DNA of 7,260 nt from Thermoplasmatota archaeon (GCA_030595585.1 JAUVCY010000086.1:1-7260), one strand, 5' to 3'; numbered from the stretch's first letter, positions 1-6,403 are shown. Translations and numbers: made by a program. Notes: a model not told the origin generated them from the sequence alone.

Positions 1-725
1 TTATCGAAGAAATGCGTAATGACATTGAGGTCTCTTCTGAGGAACTCCTCGGCGTGGGGGTGCCTCTTGTCCACCGATTGACCCATGTCGATGTAAACAG
101 GTGACCCGGTGTACAATATATTGTACTCCGAGAGGTCCGAGTGGATCAGGCTGCATTTCTCATAGGCCGTCCTGACCATCTTGAGCACATCGGCCCACAT
201 CTCCTCCCACTCGTCCATCTCCGCATCAAGCACCCTGATCTGGGGCGCGGGCTTCCCCTCGTATTCGATGTAGTCCATAACGATGATATTGCGAAAGCAT
301 GCCCTTGGCTTGGGTACGTGTATCTTCTTGTTATAGAAAGTGTCCAGGTTCATGAACTCCTTCCTGGCCCACGTATTGATAACGCCTCTGTGGGACCGGT
401 CGATCCTCTTGAACCTCTGGTCCCCGTCGATGTACTGAAGGAACGATTTGAACGTGGATGTGGACGTCCGGAATATCTTGACCGCCACCTCTTCCCCTTT
501 TTTGGTGGTGGCCCTGTAAACGTTCGCCTCCTTTCCAGTCGATATGGGGCAGATTAGCCTGTCGATATCCCCTCTCGTCATCAGCTTGTAGATGTGGTCG
601 AGGTTCTGGTGGTCGAACACCTCATCGTAGGTCTTGAACCTGTCTGCATCGATGAGGAGCTTCGCCCGTTTCCACTTCTTGTCGAACTTCTCCTCGACTA
701 TATCGTAGATATCCTTCTGGCTCAC
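1..725 (-). CDS. rio1: RIO1-family serine/threonine protein kinase (partial, C-terminus cut by window edge)
   Basis: Atypical kinase/ATPase of the Rio1 family. In archaea and eukaryotes it acts in late maturation of the small ribosomal subunit (family knowledge). 241 codons are visible. The nucleotide loop STGKEANVY is at residues 62-70, the ATP-binding Lys is K83 in VAVKIF, and the Rio1 flexible loop follows (RTSTSTFKSF, then YIDGDQRFK). The hinge is near MDYIE (150-154), the catalytic loop HSDLSEYN gives D197 and N202, and the metal-binding D213 is in YIDMGQ. All key residues are present, in nearly the same register as the roughly 258-residue Archaeoglobus Rio1, so perhaps 15-20 C-terminal residues are missing. 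The start is the GTG at 725-723, the only standard start between the upstream in-frame TGA and the kinase domain. It lacks a nearby Shine-Dalgarno. The gene lies 36 nt downstream of aIF1A in the same direction, so the two are probably co-transcribed. In many archaea a KH-domain (Dim2/Pno1-like) gene follows; that would lie beyond position 1. Confidence 0.96.
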   Translation of the reverse strand, partial: MSQKDIYDIVEEKFDKKWKRAKLLIDADRFKTYDEVFDHQNLDHIYKLMTRGDIDRLICPISTGKEANVYRATTKKGEEVAVKIFRTSTSTFKSFLQYIDGDQRFKRIDRSHRGVINTWARKEFMNLDTFYNKKIHVPKPRACFRNIIVMDYIEYEGKPAPQIRVLDAEMDEWEEMWADVLKMVRTAYEKCSLIHSDLSEYNILYTGSPVYIDMGQSVDKRHPHAEEFLRRDLNVITHFFD

Positions 726-761
726 GAGGCCATAGAGAACGGGTAGGTAAAATATCTTTCC

Positions 762-1082
762 TCAGAAGAAGGATTCGAGGATCTTGGGGACCAGGCCCCT
801 TCTGATCATGTTCTGTGCTTGAATGTGCGTGTATCGGTAGAGGACGTCGGCCTTTTCGTCCTGGAACTCCCAGGGCCTCAGGATGACGAGGTCCCCCTCG
901 CGCATCCACATCCTCTTCTTGAGCTTCCCCCGGATGCGGCCCATCCGAATGGAGCCATCCTGGCAGAATAGCTTCAGGTGTCCCCCGCCCATGGCCTGCT
1001 CTATAACTCCGAATATGTCTCCGAGCTTTCTGTTGGGGAGCTTGACCCTTACGTATTCTTCATCCTGTCGTGGGGCTGGCAA
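762..1082 (-). CDS. eif1a: Translation initiation factor aIF1A (eIF-1A family)
   Basis: Archaeal counterpart of eIF1A. It binds the A-site region of the small subunit and helps place the initiator tRNA and mRNA (family knowledge). The protein is 106 residues, normal for the family. The S1-like OB fold spans about residues 10-72, with the characteristic stretches GVIEQAMGGG, RIRGKLKKRMWMREGD and the ILRPWEFQDEKAD signature. The C-terminal helix carries YRYTHIQAQNMIRRG. The start is TTG at 1082-1080: no ATG or GTG lies upstream in frame, and AGGTGG at 1092-1087 gives a Shine-Dalgarno with 4-nt spacing. It is the first gene of a minus-strand operon with the RIO1 kinase, fed by a TATA box about 50 nt upstream. 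An upstream ATG at 1120 is in another frame and probably precedes the transcription start. Identification is secure; the TTG start is likely. Confidence 0.96.
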   Translation of the reverse strand: MPAPRQDEEYVRVKLPNRKLGDIFGVIEQAMGGGHLKLFCQDGSIRMGRIRGKLKKRMWMREGDLVILRPWEFQDEKADVLYRYTHIQAQNMIRRGLVPKILESFF

Positions 1083-1086
1083 TGTA

Positions 1087-1092
1087 CCACCT
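1087..1092 (-). promoter_or_regulatory. Shine-Dalgarno of aIF1A supporting a TTG start
   Basis: AGGTGG on the minus strand resembles the archaeal anti-SD complement GGAGGTGATC and ends 4 nt before the TTG at 1082. It is the main reason for accepting the non-ATG start. Confidence 0.55.
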
Positions 1093-1130
1093 GTATGTAT
1101 TCTGTGAACTTTTTTGTCATATTGGAACCC

Positions 1131-1140
1131 TTATAAATAA
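1131..1140 (-). promoter_or_regulatory. TATA box of the aIF1A-RIO1 operon
   Basis: On the minus strand the sequence is TTATTTATAA, preceded by the purine-rich GGAAAGG, which could be a BRE. Its centre at about 1135 predicts transcription starting near 1109, giving a leader of about 26 nt that contains the Shine-Dalgarno and excludes the out-of-frame ATG at 1120. The element is AT-only and nearly symmetrical (TTATAAATAA on the plus strand), so it could also direct transcription the other way. Confidence 0.6.
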
Positions 1141-1160
1141 CCTTTCCAAGGCGTTCATTC

Positions 1161-1168
1161 TTATATTG
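1161..1168 (+). promoter_or_regulatory. TATA-like element of the aminotransferase-TPR operon (leaderless start)
   Basis: TTATATTG is centred about 25 nt before the GTG at 1189, the usual TATA-to-transcription-start distance in archaea. Nothing resembling a Shine-Dalgarno lies before that GTG (the upstream bases are C-rich), so a leaderless transcript is the simplest reading. The alternative is the shared TTATAAATAA at 1131-1140, which would give a leader of about 28 nt without an SD. Confidence 0.45.
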
Positions 1169-1188
1169 GCTCATCCATTCTCCCCCGG

Positions 1189-2415
1189 GTGAGCACCTTG
1201 GTCAAGATACCCGGAAACCCCCGTTCTCTCGAGATAGAATATGCCATCAGGGATATCGTCCTCCCGGCGTTGGAGCTGGAAAAACAGGGTCATCAAATAC
1301 TCAAGTTGAACATTGGCGACCCGAACAAGTACGATTTCGACACGCCCCAGTTCATAAAGGACGCGGTCACCGATGCCATGAACAGGGGCATGAACGGGTA
1401 TTCGCCCTCGACCGGATATCCCGAGATGCTTGATGCGATCGTTGCGGACGAGGCTTCCAGGGGCACCAATATCACCGTGGATGATATCGTCGTTACCAAT
1501 GGGGTCACTGAGGCACTTCAGCTTATCTTCTACGCTGCACTGGAGCCCGGGGACGAGGTTTTGATCCCTGGCCCATCCTATCCCCCTTACAACACATACG
1601 TCGAGATGATGGGCGCAAAGGCGGTGGAATACCGGACGATAGAGGAGGAGGGATGGGTCCCGGACGTGGAGGACATCAGGAGCAAGATAACCGGCAGAAC
1701 AAAGGCCATTGCCATAATCAACCCAAACAATCCCACGGGAGCCCTCTATAGTGGCAAGTCCCTCAAGGAGGTGTGCGACCTCGTAGCAGAGCATCCGGGG
1801 ATATTCATCATCTCCGACGAGATCTACAACCTGATGACCTTCGACGAGGAGACGGCCCCCACATCCCGATACAGCGGAGAGGTCCCCATGATAGTGCTCA
1901 ACGGGATCTCCAAGATATATCTGGCCCCCGGATGGAGGATCGGATATCTGGCCATCAGCGACCCCAGGGGCGACCTTGCCGATATACGGGACGGCATCAT
2001 GAGGCAGTGCAGGTCAAGGCTCTGCGCCAACTCCATCACGGAATACGGTTATCTGGCAGCTTTGATGGGCCCCAGGGGCCACATTAGGGAGACCATGGAG
2101 AAGCTGAGGAGACGGCGTGACCTCTCCTACAGGCGCCTCAACCAGATCGATGGATTATCCTGCCAGAACATTGGGGGGGCCTTCTACATGTTCCCGAAGA
2201 TAGAGTGCCTTGAACAGGGCCCCTGGAAGGACGATAAGGAGTTCGCACTGGACCTGCTCCATTCGGAAAAGGTGCTGACGGTGTTCGGCTCCGGATTCGG
2301 GAAACTGTACGGGAAGGACCATTTCAGAATAGTTATCCTCCCCCAGGAGGGGGTACTCGAGGACGCATTTGACAGGATAGAGAGGTTCATAAGGAGAAGG
2401 GTCGATGAGGTGTGA
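1189..2415 (+). CDS. PLP-dependent class I/II aminotransferase (aspartate/alanine aminotransferase type)
   Basis: Fold-type I PLP enzyme of the aspartate aminotransferase superfamily (COG0436-like), transferring amino groups between an amino acid and a 2-oxoacid in the cytoplasm. The 408 residues are full length for the family. Visible motifs are an N-terminal substrate segment LNIGDPNKYDFDTP, GYSPSTGYPEM (about 70-80), the cofactor-phosphate segment NGVTEAL (104-110), YPPYNTY, INPNNPTG with the PLP-contacting Asn (177-184), DEIY with the pyridine-N Asp D210 and Y213, the Schiff-base lysine K242 in GISKIYLAPGWRIGY with R250, and the alpha-carboxylate Arg R380 in HFRIVILP. No key residue is missing. 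Substrate cannot be told from sequence: alanine and aspartate are the likeliest amino donors. The start is GTG at 1189; a TTG at 1198 is the alternative. It is the first gene of an operon with the TPR gene. Confidence 0.95.
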   Translation: MSTLVKIPGNPRSLEIEYAIRDIVLPALELEKQGHQILKLNIGDPNKYDFDTPQFIKDAVTDAMNRGMNGYSPSTGYPEMLDAIVADEASRGTNITVDDIVVTNGVTEALQLIFYAALEPGDEVLIPGPSYPPYNTYVEMMGAKAVEYRTIEEEGWVPDVEDIRSKITGRTKAIAIINPNNPTGALYSGKSLKEVCDLVAEHPGIFIISDEIYNLMTFDEETAPTSRYSGEVPMIVLNGISKIYLAPGWRIGYLAISDPRGDLADIRDGIMRQCRSRLCANSITEYGYLAALMGPRGHIRETMEKLRRRRDLSYRRLNQIDGLSCQNIGGAFYMFPKIECLEQGPWKDDKEFALDLLHSEKVLTVFGSGFGKLYGKDHFRIVILPQEGVLEDAFDRIERFIRRRVDEV

Positions 2416-2420
2416 GGTGG
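2414..2420 (+). promoter_or_regulatory. Shine-Dalgarno of the TPR gene, overlapping the aminotransferase stop
   Basis: GAGGTGG overlaps the TGA stop (2413-2415) of the upstream gene and lies 4-5 nt before the TTG at 2425. It fixes the TTG start and suggests translational coupling of the two genes. Confidence 0.65.
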
Positions 2421-2424
2421 TCGA

Positions 2425-3174
2425 TTGGGTCTGTTGAGCAACAGGGGGTCCTTCAACAAGGGCGTATACCATTTTTCCAGGGGCGAGTACCTGGTCTCCA
2501 TAGATCACTACAGGAAGGCCGTTAAGAAGGCCCCGGGGGACGCCCAGGCCTGGAACAACCTTGGGCTTTCATATTACAAACTGGGCAAGATCAAGGATGC
2601 CATGAAATGCTTTGATGATGCCCTGAGGATATCACCCGAGGACCCCTTTGCCCTCACGAACAAGGCCGCCCTGATACTTGCAGGAGGGAGGCACGGGGAG
2701 GCGAGGTTCGTGATAGACAAGGTGCTGATAAAGTACCCGGACGACGTCCATGCCCTGAACCTGAAGGGATTGGCCCTGATGAAGGATGAGCTGTTCCTTG
2801 AGGCTCACGATCTGTTCATGAGGGCCGTCGATCTGGATCCCCGCCACAGGCATGCCGTAAGGAACCTGGAAAAGGTCCGGATCAGGCTGGCATCCCTGGA
2901 AATGCTCTCCGAAGATGACGACGAATCGGAGGATTCGTCTAACCTTCTCGGTAGCGATGAAACAGATGTTTCATCTAACCCTCGCCGAGGTATCGGCTCA
3001 GATAGTGACCTCGAAGATGACGTTGAGGACCTCCCCAGGCCGAGGGAGGCGCTTCCACTCAAGGATAGGTCGGACGAGGATGGTGATCTCGAAGATAGTG
3101 ACCCTGAGGATGACGAGTTCGAACTATCCGAATACGATGAGTTCGATGACGATACAGTGGACTGGGAGGAGTAG
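2425..3174 (+). CDS. Tetratricopeptide-repeat protein with long acidic C-terminal tail
   Basis: 249 residues, with no signal peptide or membrane segment, so probably cytoplasmic. Four canonical 34-residue TPRs lie end to end at about 6-39, 40-73, 74-107 and 108-141. They are clear from repeated patterns such as AWNNLGLSYYKLGKIKDA, ALNLKGLALMKDELFLEA and the closing P at each unit end. A short basic helix (about 142-158) follows. Residues 162-249 are a low-complexity acidic tail, 40 of 88 residues being Asp or Glu, with Ser-rich patches; it should be disordered. TPRs bind protein partners, and acidic tails often bind basic proteins or mimic nucleic acid, but the partner here is unknown. The gene lies 9 nt after the aminotransferase, and its TTG start is supported by the SD at 2414-2420. 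The tail coding sequence contains unusual hairpins and repeats. Its stop is 1 bp from the stop of the converging surface-protein gene. The TPR call is firm; the function is unknown. Confidence 0.85.
   Translation: MGLLSNRGSFNKGVYHFSRGEYLVSIDHYRKAVKKAPGDAQAWNNLGLSYYKLGKIKDAMKCFDDALRISPEDPFALTNKAALILAGGRHGEARFVIDKVLIKYPDDVHALNLKGLALMKDELFLEAHDLFMRAVDLDPRHRHAVRNLEKVRIRLASLEMLSEDDDESEDSSNLLGSDETDVSSNPRRGIGSDSDLEDDVEDLPRPREALPLKDRSDEDGDLEDSDPEDDEFELSEYDEFDDDTVDWEE
2920..2975 (+). repeat. Two tandem hairpin units, 36-nt period, with compensatory stem changes
   Basis: Unit 1 is GACGAATC (2920-2927), loop GGAG, GATTCGTC (2932-2939). Unit 2 is GATGAAAC (2956-2963), loop AGAT, GTTTCATC (2968-2975). 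Both are perfect 8-bp stems with 4-nt loops, spaced exactly 36 nt apart and each followed by TAACC. Stem positions 3 (C-G to T-A) and 7 (T-A to A-T) differ between units, and both changes keep pairing. The units encode DESEDSSN and DETDVSSN in the acidic tail of the TPR protein. Confidence 0.75.
2980..2997 (+). repeat. Third, imperfectly registered palindrome pair in the acidic-tail coding region
   Basis: CCTCG-c-CGAGG (2980-2990) overlaps GCCGA-ggta-TCGGC (2984-2997), so the two hairpins are mutually exclusive. They directly follow the second 36-nt hairpin unit. The AGAT loop sequence of unit 2 recurs 36 nt on at 3000-3003, but the flanks there no longer pair. Confidence 0.5.
3001..3125 (+). 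repeat. Shuffled short direct repeats and a 10-bp palindrome in the acidic-tail coding region
   Basis: GATAGTGACC occurs at 3001-3010 and 3094-3103, and CTCGAAGAT at 3010-3018 and 3088-3096. The order of the two blocks is reversed between the copies, and each copy is followed by GATGACG. AGTTCGAACT at 3116-3125 is a perfect palindrome. This is consistent with expansion and slippage of Asp/Glu codons. Confidence 0.6.
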
Positions 3175-3175
3175 A

Positions 3176-6100
3176 TCATTTTCTATGTGGATACATCCTC
3201 ATCCACCCCTCGTCCTCAATGAAGATCGGATACTCCCTGAACCTCTGCTTCAGAACCAGGGATAGGATCACGACAATGGCCACAAGGAATAGAACCACAA
3301 GGCCTGCGGCAATAATATATCCCAGGCGGCTCTCCTTTTCCTCCACTTCGGGGAAGCGGCTCTCCATCTCTATCTCGCCCAGGTTCTTCGTCTCCCCGTT
3401 CTCCACGTAACCGTTCATGGAGATCATGAAGAAATCATCCTTGGCAATGGTGAGGGTGTGGAGCCCGGGCGCGACCTCGAGCCTGAAATATCCGTTCTCG
3501 TCAGTTCTTGTAAAAGTGGTGATGTTCACCGATATGCCTGCGTCCTCAATGGGCCGTCCCTTCTCATCCACCACCATGCCTATGAAAAAGCTCACCTCCG
3601 TGAAATCCTCCTCCTCCACCCTGAAGGTCCACGAGAAAGGGGTCATCTCGTTTCCGGCAAGGTCGAAGCCCACGACCAGGACGTCGTAGGTGCTTCCCTT
3701 GGTCAGGGGATTGGAAGGGGTGTAGTGGACGGTGTTTTCGGACCATATCAGGTCCACGGATATACCGCGGATCTTGACATCCACGGTGGAGGGGTCCATC
3801 CGCTCCGAGAATGTGATGGAGATCGACCCGTTGGACTCCACCCTGTTCCCCTCTGGTTCGTGGGCCAGAACGTGAGGGAACTGCGTGTCGACGTACAGGG
3901 TCGTATTGACCGTGGCACCGTTCCCTGCGGTGTCAAACCCCCGCACCTCGACCAGGTGCAACCCTTCTTCGAGCTCCGTGTAGATCCAGGAGGTATTGGG
4001 CCCTACCCACTGCCAGGGTCCACCATCGACCCTGATCCCGTATCTCTCCATGGGCGAATACGCGTCGACGCCCTGCCATGCCATCTCCACCATTGAGTTG
4101 TTGAGCAGAAACTCCACAGGTGACGTTATCTCCAGCTCCGGGCTGGATATGTCCATCACGAACGACGTCTGGTCCAGGCGGGAGTTCCCCGCCAGGTCCC
4201 AGGCCCTTATGTATGCCGTGTGCTCTCCCTCAGAGAGGTTGGTCAACGTCATGTTGTCCGTCAGGCCGATATCCTCCCAATCCCCATTATCGACCCTGAT
4301 CTCCAGCGTGTCCAGGCCGGCATGGGCATCCCTGTATGTCCAGTTCAGGTAGAGCTCGGTAGTGCCGAAATAGTATCTCTCAAGTTCGATGAACTCCACC
4401 TCGGGAGGCACCAGATCAACGTAGAATGCGAGGGACGCCTCGGCCGTATTGCCTGCGAGGTCCACCGCCCTTACGGTCGGAATGTGCCACTCATCGTTCA
4501 CGCACTCCACATGATACTCCATCTCCATTCCCAGAGACGTCCAATCCCCGCCGAACGCCCTTGCCTGGAAGAACGAGATCCCGCTGTGGTAGTCCCCCCC
4601 GATCCACGTGAGGTCAAAGGAGGTGATGTTCACGGTGGCCCCAGGTTCTATGGAGGGCCCGGTGATAATTATCCAGGGGTCGGTAAGGTCGACGTGGAAC
4701 GTGATGCTGTCCGTTCCCGAATTCAACCCCTCGTCGTACGCGGTCACGACAAAGTAGTGCTCCCCTTCATTCAGGCCCCCAAAAGTGTACTCGCTTACTT
4801 TTCCTATGTCAAGAGGGTCTTTGCCGTCCAGGGAGACCTCGTAGGTGGTGATCCCCACGTTGTCGTTGCCGGCCCAGAATATCCTGAACCACTCGTCGTT
4901 CGTATAGAGGTCGTTCCCCGTCTTGATCACCACGGTCGGCGCAATGCTGTCCGGGACCGCGGAGACCCTTGTGGACCTGTTGCTCTCGCCTATATCGGTG
5001 ATCGCCGTGATGTAGTAGTAATATCGATCTCCCTCCGTGACCTCGTAGTTCATGAAGAACGTATCGTTACCATCGAGGTTGATGTACTCCGATTCCCCGC
5101 CGGCCCGGAGCCCCCTGTAGACCCGGTACGTGTTGATCGTTACCGTCGAGGAATATGGGGGAGGGTTCCAGCTGATGTTGATGAAATCCGGCCCCCCTAC
5201 GGCATTGAGGTCCTGCGGAGGCTGGGACGTATCGGGAATATCGCTGGTGGTCAGCGGGTGGTGGTCGTAGACCGCAGCTCCTGCAATGGGGTACGGATCG
5301 TCGACGATCCCATCCTCATCGTTATCGGGCCCCCTCCAATCCCACCAGAAATTTCCCCCACCCTCCGTGTCGTTCCACTGGTTCCCGCCGAAACGGTCCT
5401 TGCACTGGACCCTGGCCGGATCGAAGCTGGCCCCGGAGTTGTTATTGTAGAAGAAGTTGTTCCTGAAGACCCGGTTGTTCGCGTCAAGGTCCGCGTAGAT
5501 GTATACGCCGTAATTGCCGTTCTTGAGAAGCAGGTTGTCCCTGATCTCCTGATCATGTGCGAAGTTGACGTATATCCCGACGTAGTTCCTCTGGCACGTG
5601 TTGTTGTACAGGAGATTGTAACCGGCGAAGTAGCAGTAAAGCCCGTAGGCGTTGAAGAACATGGAGTTGTTCATAACCGTGTTGTTGGCCTTCTCCAGAT
5701 ACACGCCGTATGAGTTGGAGTCGCCGGTGTTGTACCTTATCATATTGTGCTCGGAGTTGACGTAGATCGCCTTCCACATGTTCTTGCAGAAGTTGTTCTC
5801 CACAACGTTGTATTCGGAGTGGTCCATCAGCTGGATGCCGTCGTTCTGGCTGAACACGACGGTATTATTGGAAACCCTGCATTTTGTGGACCTCTCCAGG
5901 ACGATGTGGTTGTAGTTGTTCACCATCACCATCGTGGCATCGAAGCGGTTGCCATCCACCACAACGTTCTCGCAGTCCTGAAGGTGGATGCCGTATTCAT
6001 CGTTCACCGTCCACCTTGAATCCAGGACCGAGGCGTTCCTGACATTCTTGAGGAGTATGCCGGACCTCGTTCCATCACGCCCGTGGCAGTTGTAGATCAC

Positions 6101-6364
6101 AAGGTGCCTGTCCGTATTGTATACCCTTATCGCCCAGGTGGTTGCCGGGATATCGTAGTTCTGGATCATATACGGGCTCGACTCCGTCCCGCTTCCCGAC
6201 CATCCCTCGGATGAGGCCTTTGAATCCAGCTGGGAGTTGCCGTCGATAAAGATCGGAGAGTGACTGATAAGCGCCGAAACCGCGCCGTTATCATCTATCC
6301 ATGATATTGGGACTGCAGATAAAAGCAGTACTATCATGGCCGATATAACATAGATACTCCTCAT
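3176..6364 (-). CDS. Large secreted, membrane-anchored multidomain protein (NosD-like beta-helix, FN3, Ig-like repeats, C-terminal TM)
   Basis: A 1062-residue surface protein. Residues 1-22 are a signal peptide (MRS, then a hydrophobic core). Residues about 37-372 form a NosD/PbH1 right-handed parallel beta-helix of roughly 23-residue N-rich rungs (NGIxL, YGVYL, NNxF), ending in an acidic GPDNDEDGIVDDPYPI element typical of NosD-type ends. Then come an FN3 domain (about 382-472), four Ig-like modules of about 84-91 residues (476-559, 560-650, 651-738, 739-826), each with EGxH and most with D-AGN, a Big_5-like domain (about 827-919, ITFSERMDP) and a CarboxypepD_reg-like domain (about 922-1001). 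One TM helix (about 1015-1038) precedes a 24-residue cytoplasmic tail. Many NxT/S sequons suggest glycosylation. The ATG at 6364 is chosen because GGAGTGATC precedes it and the signal peptide begins there; an in-frame GTG at 6487 would add 41 residues and overlap the upstream gene. Beta-helix proteins of this type often bind or cleave carbohydrate; no catalytic residues were identified, so its role (adhesion, glycan binding or sheath) is open. Confidence 0.88.
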   Translation of the reverse strand: MRSIYVISAMIVLLLSAVPISWIDDNGAVSALISHSPIFIDGNSQLDSKASSEGWSGSGTESSPYMIQNYDIPATTWAIRVYNTDRHLVIYNCHGRDGTRSGILLKNVRNASVLDSRWTVNDEYGIHLQDCENVVVDGNRFDATMVMVNNYNHIVLERSTKCRVSNNTVVFSQNDGIQLMDHSEYNVVENNFCKNMWKAIYVNSEHNMIRYNTGDSNSYGVYLEKANNTVMNNSMFFNAYGLYCYFAGYNLLYNNTCQRNYVGIYVNFAHDQEIRDNLLLKNGNYGVYIYADLDANNRVFRNNFFYNNNSGASFDPARVQCKDRFGGNQWNDTEGGGNFWWDWRGPDNDEDGIVDDPYPIAGAAVYDHHPLTTSDIPDTSQPPQDLNAVGGPDFINISWNPPPYSSTVTINTYRVYRGLRAGGESEYINLDGNDTFFMNYEVTEGDRYYYYITAITDIGESNRSTRVSAVPDSIAPTVVIKTGNDLYTNDEWFRIFWAGNDNVGITTYEVSLDGKDPLDIGKVSEYTFGGLNEGEHYFVVTAYDEGLNSGTDSITFHVDLTDPWIIITGPSIEPGATVNITSFDLTWIGGDYHSGISFFQARAFGGDWTSLGMEMEYHVECVNDEWHIPTVRAVDLAGNTAEASLAFYVDLVPPEVEFIELERYYFGTTELYLNWTYRDAHAGLDTLEIRVDNGDWEDIGLTDNMTLTNLSEGEHTAYIRAWDLAGNSRLDQTSFVMDISSPELEITSPVEFLLNNSMVEMAWQGVDAYSPMERYGIRVDGGPWQWVGPNTSWIYTELEEGLHLVEVRGFDTAGNGATVNTTLYVDTQFPHVLAHEPEGNRVESNGSISITFSERMDPSTVDVKIRGISVDLIWSENTVHYTPSNPLTKGSTYDVLVVGFDLAGNEMTPFSWTFRVEEEDFTEVSFFIGMVVDEKGRPIEDAGISVNITTFTRTDENGYFRLEVAPGLHTLTIAKDDFFMISMNGYVENGETKNLGEIEMESRFPEVEEKESRLGYIIAAGLVVLFLVAIVVILSLVLKQRFREYPIFIEDEGWMRMYPHRK

Positions 6365-6366
6365 CC

Positions 6367-6375
6367 GATCACTCC
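6367..6375 (-). promoter_or_regulatory. Shine-Dalgarno of the large surface protein
   Basis: GGAGTGATC on the minus strand matches the archaeal SD consensus GGAGGTGATC with one base missing. The GGAG core lies 7 nt before the ATG at 6364, which decides the start in favour of this ATG over the upstream in-frame GTG at 6487. Confidence 0.65.
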
Positions 6376-6403
6376 ATCCGAGAGCCGATTGCGGGATGAA
6401 CAA

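Noticed and set aside
141..557. Plus-strand open frame over the RIO1 gene
   Set aside because: The minus strand encodes an intact kinase with all catalytic motifs there; the plus frame resembles nothing.
723..764. aIF1A and RIO1 are in the same frame, separated only by one TGA and 12 sense codons, suggesting a readthrough fusion
   Set aside because: Same-frame placement occurs by chance in a third of cases, 12 stop-free codons are unremarkable, and both proteins are complete as separate products in other archaea. No selenocysteine-type or readthrough signal was seen.
1171..1794. 207-codon minus-strand open frame over the aminotransferase
   Set aside because: It is complementary to well-conserved aminotransferase motifs and has no recognisable domain or ribosome binding site.
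2920..2997. The hairpins as an intrinsic transcription terminator
   Set aside because: They lie well inside the coding region and are not followed by a T-run on either strand.
2805..3179. Serine-rich minus-strand frame opposite the acidic tail
   Set aside because: The Ser richness follows directly from complementing GAT/GAC/GAG-rich codons in the TPR gene's acidic tail.
4220..5713. 497-codon open frame on the plus strand, antisense to the large surface protein
   Set aside because: Its product is rich in V, P, R and D with no domain, as expected from the complement of a GC-rich gene. The minus strand shows clear beta-helix, FN3 and Ig-like domains over the same bases.
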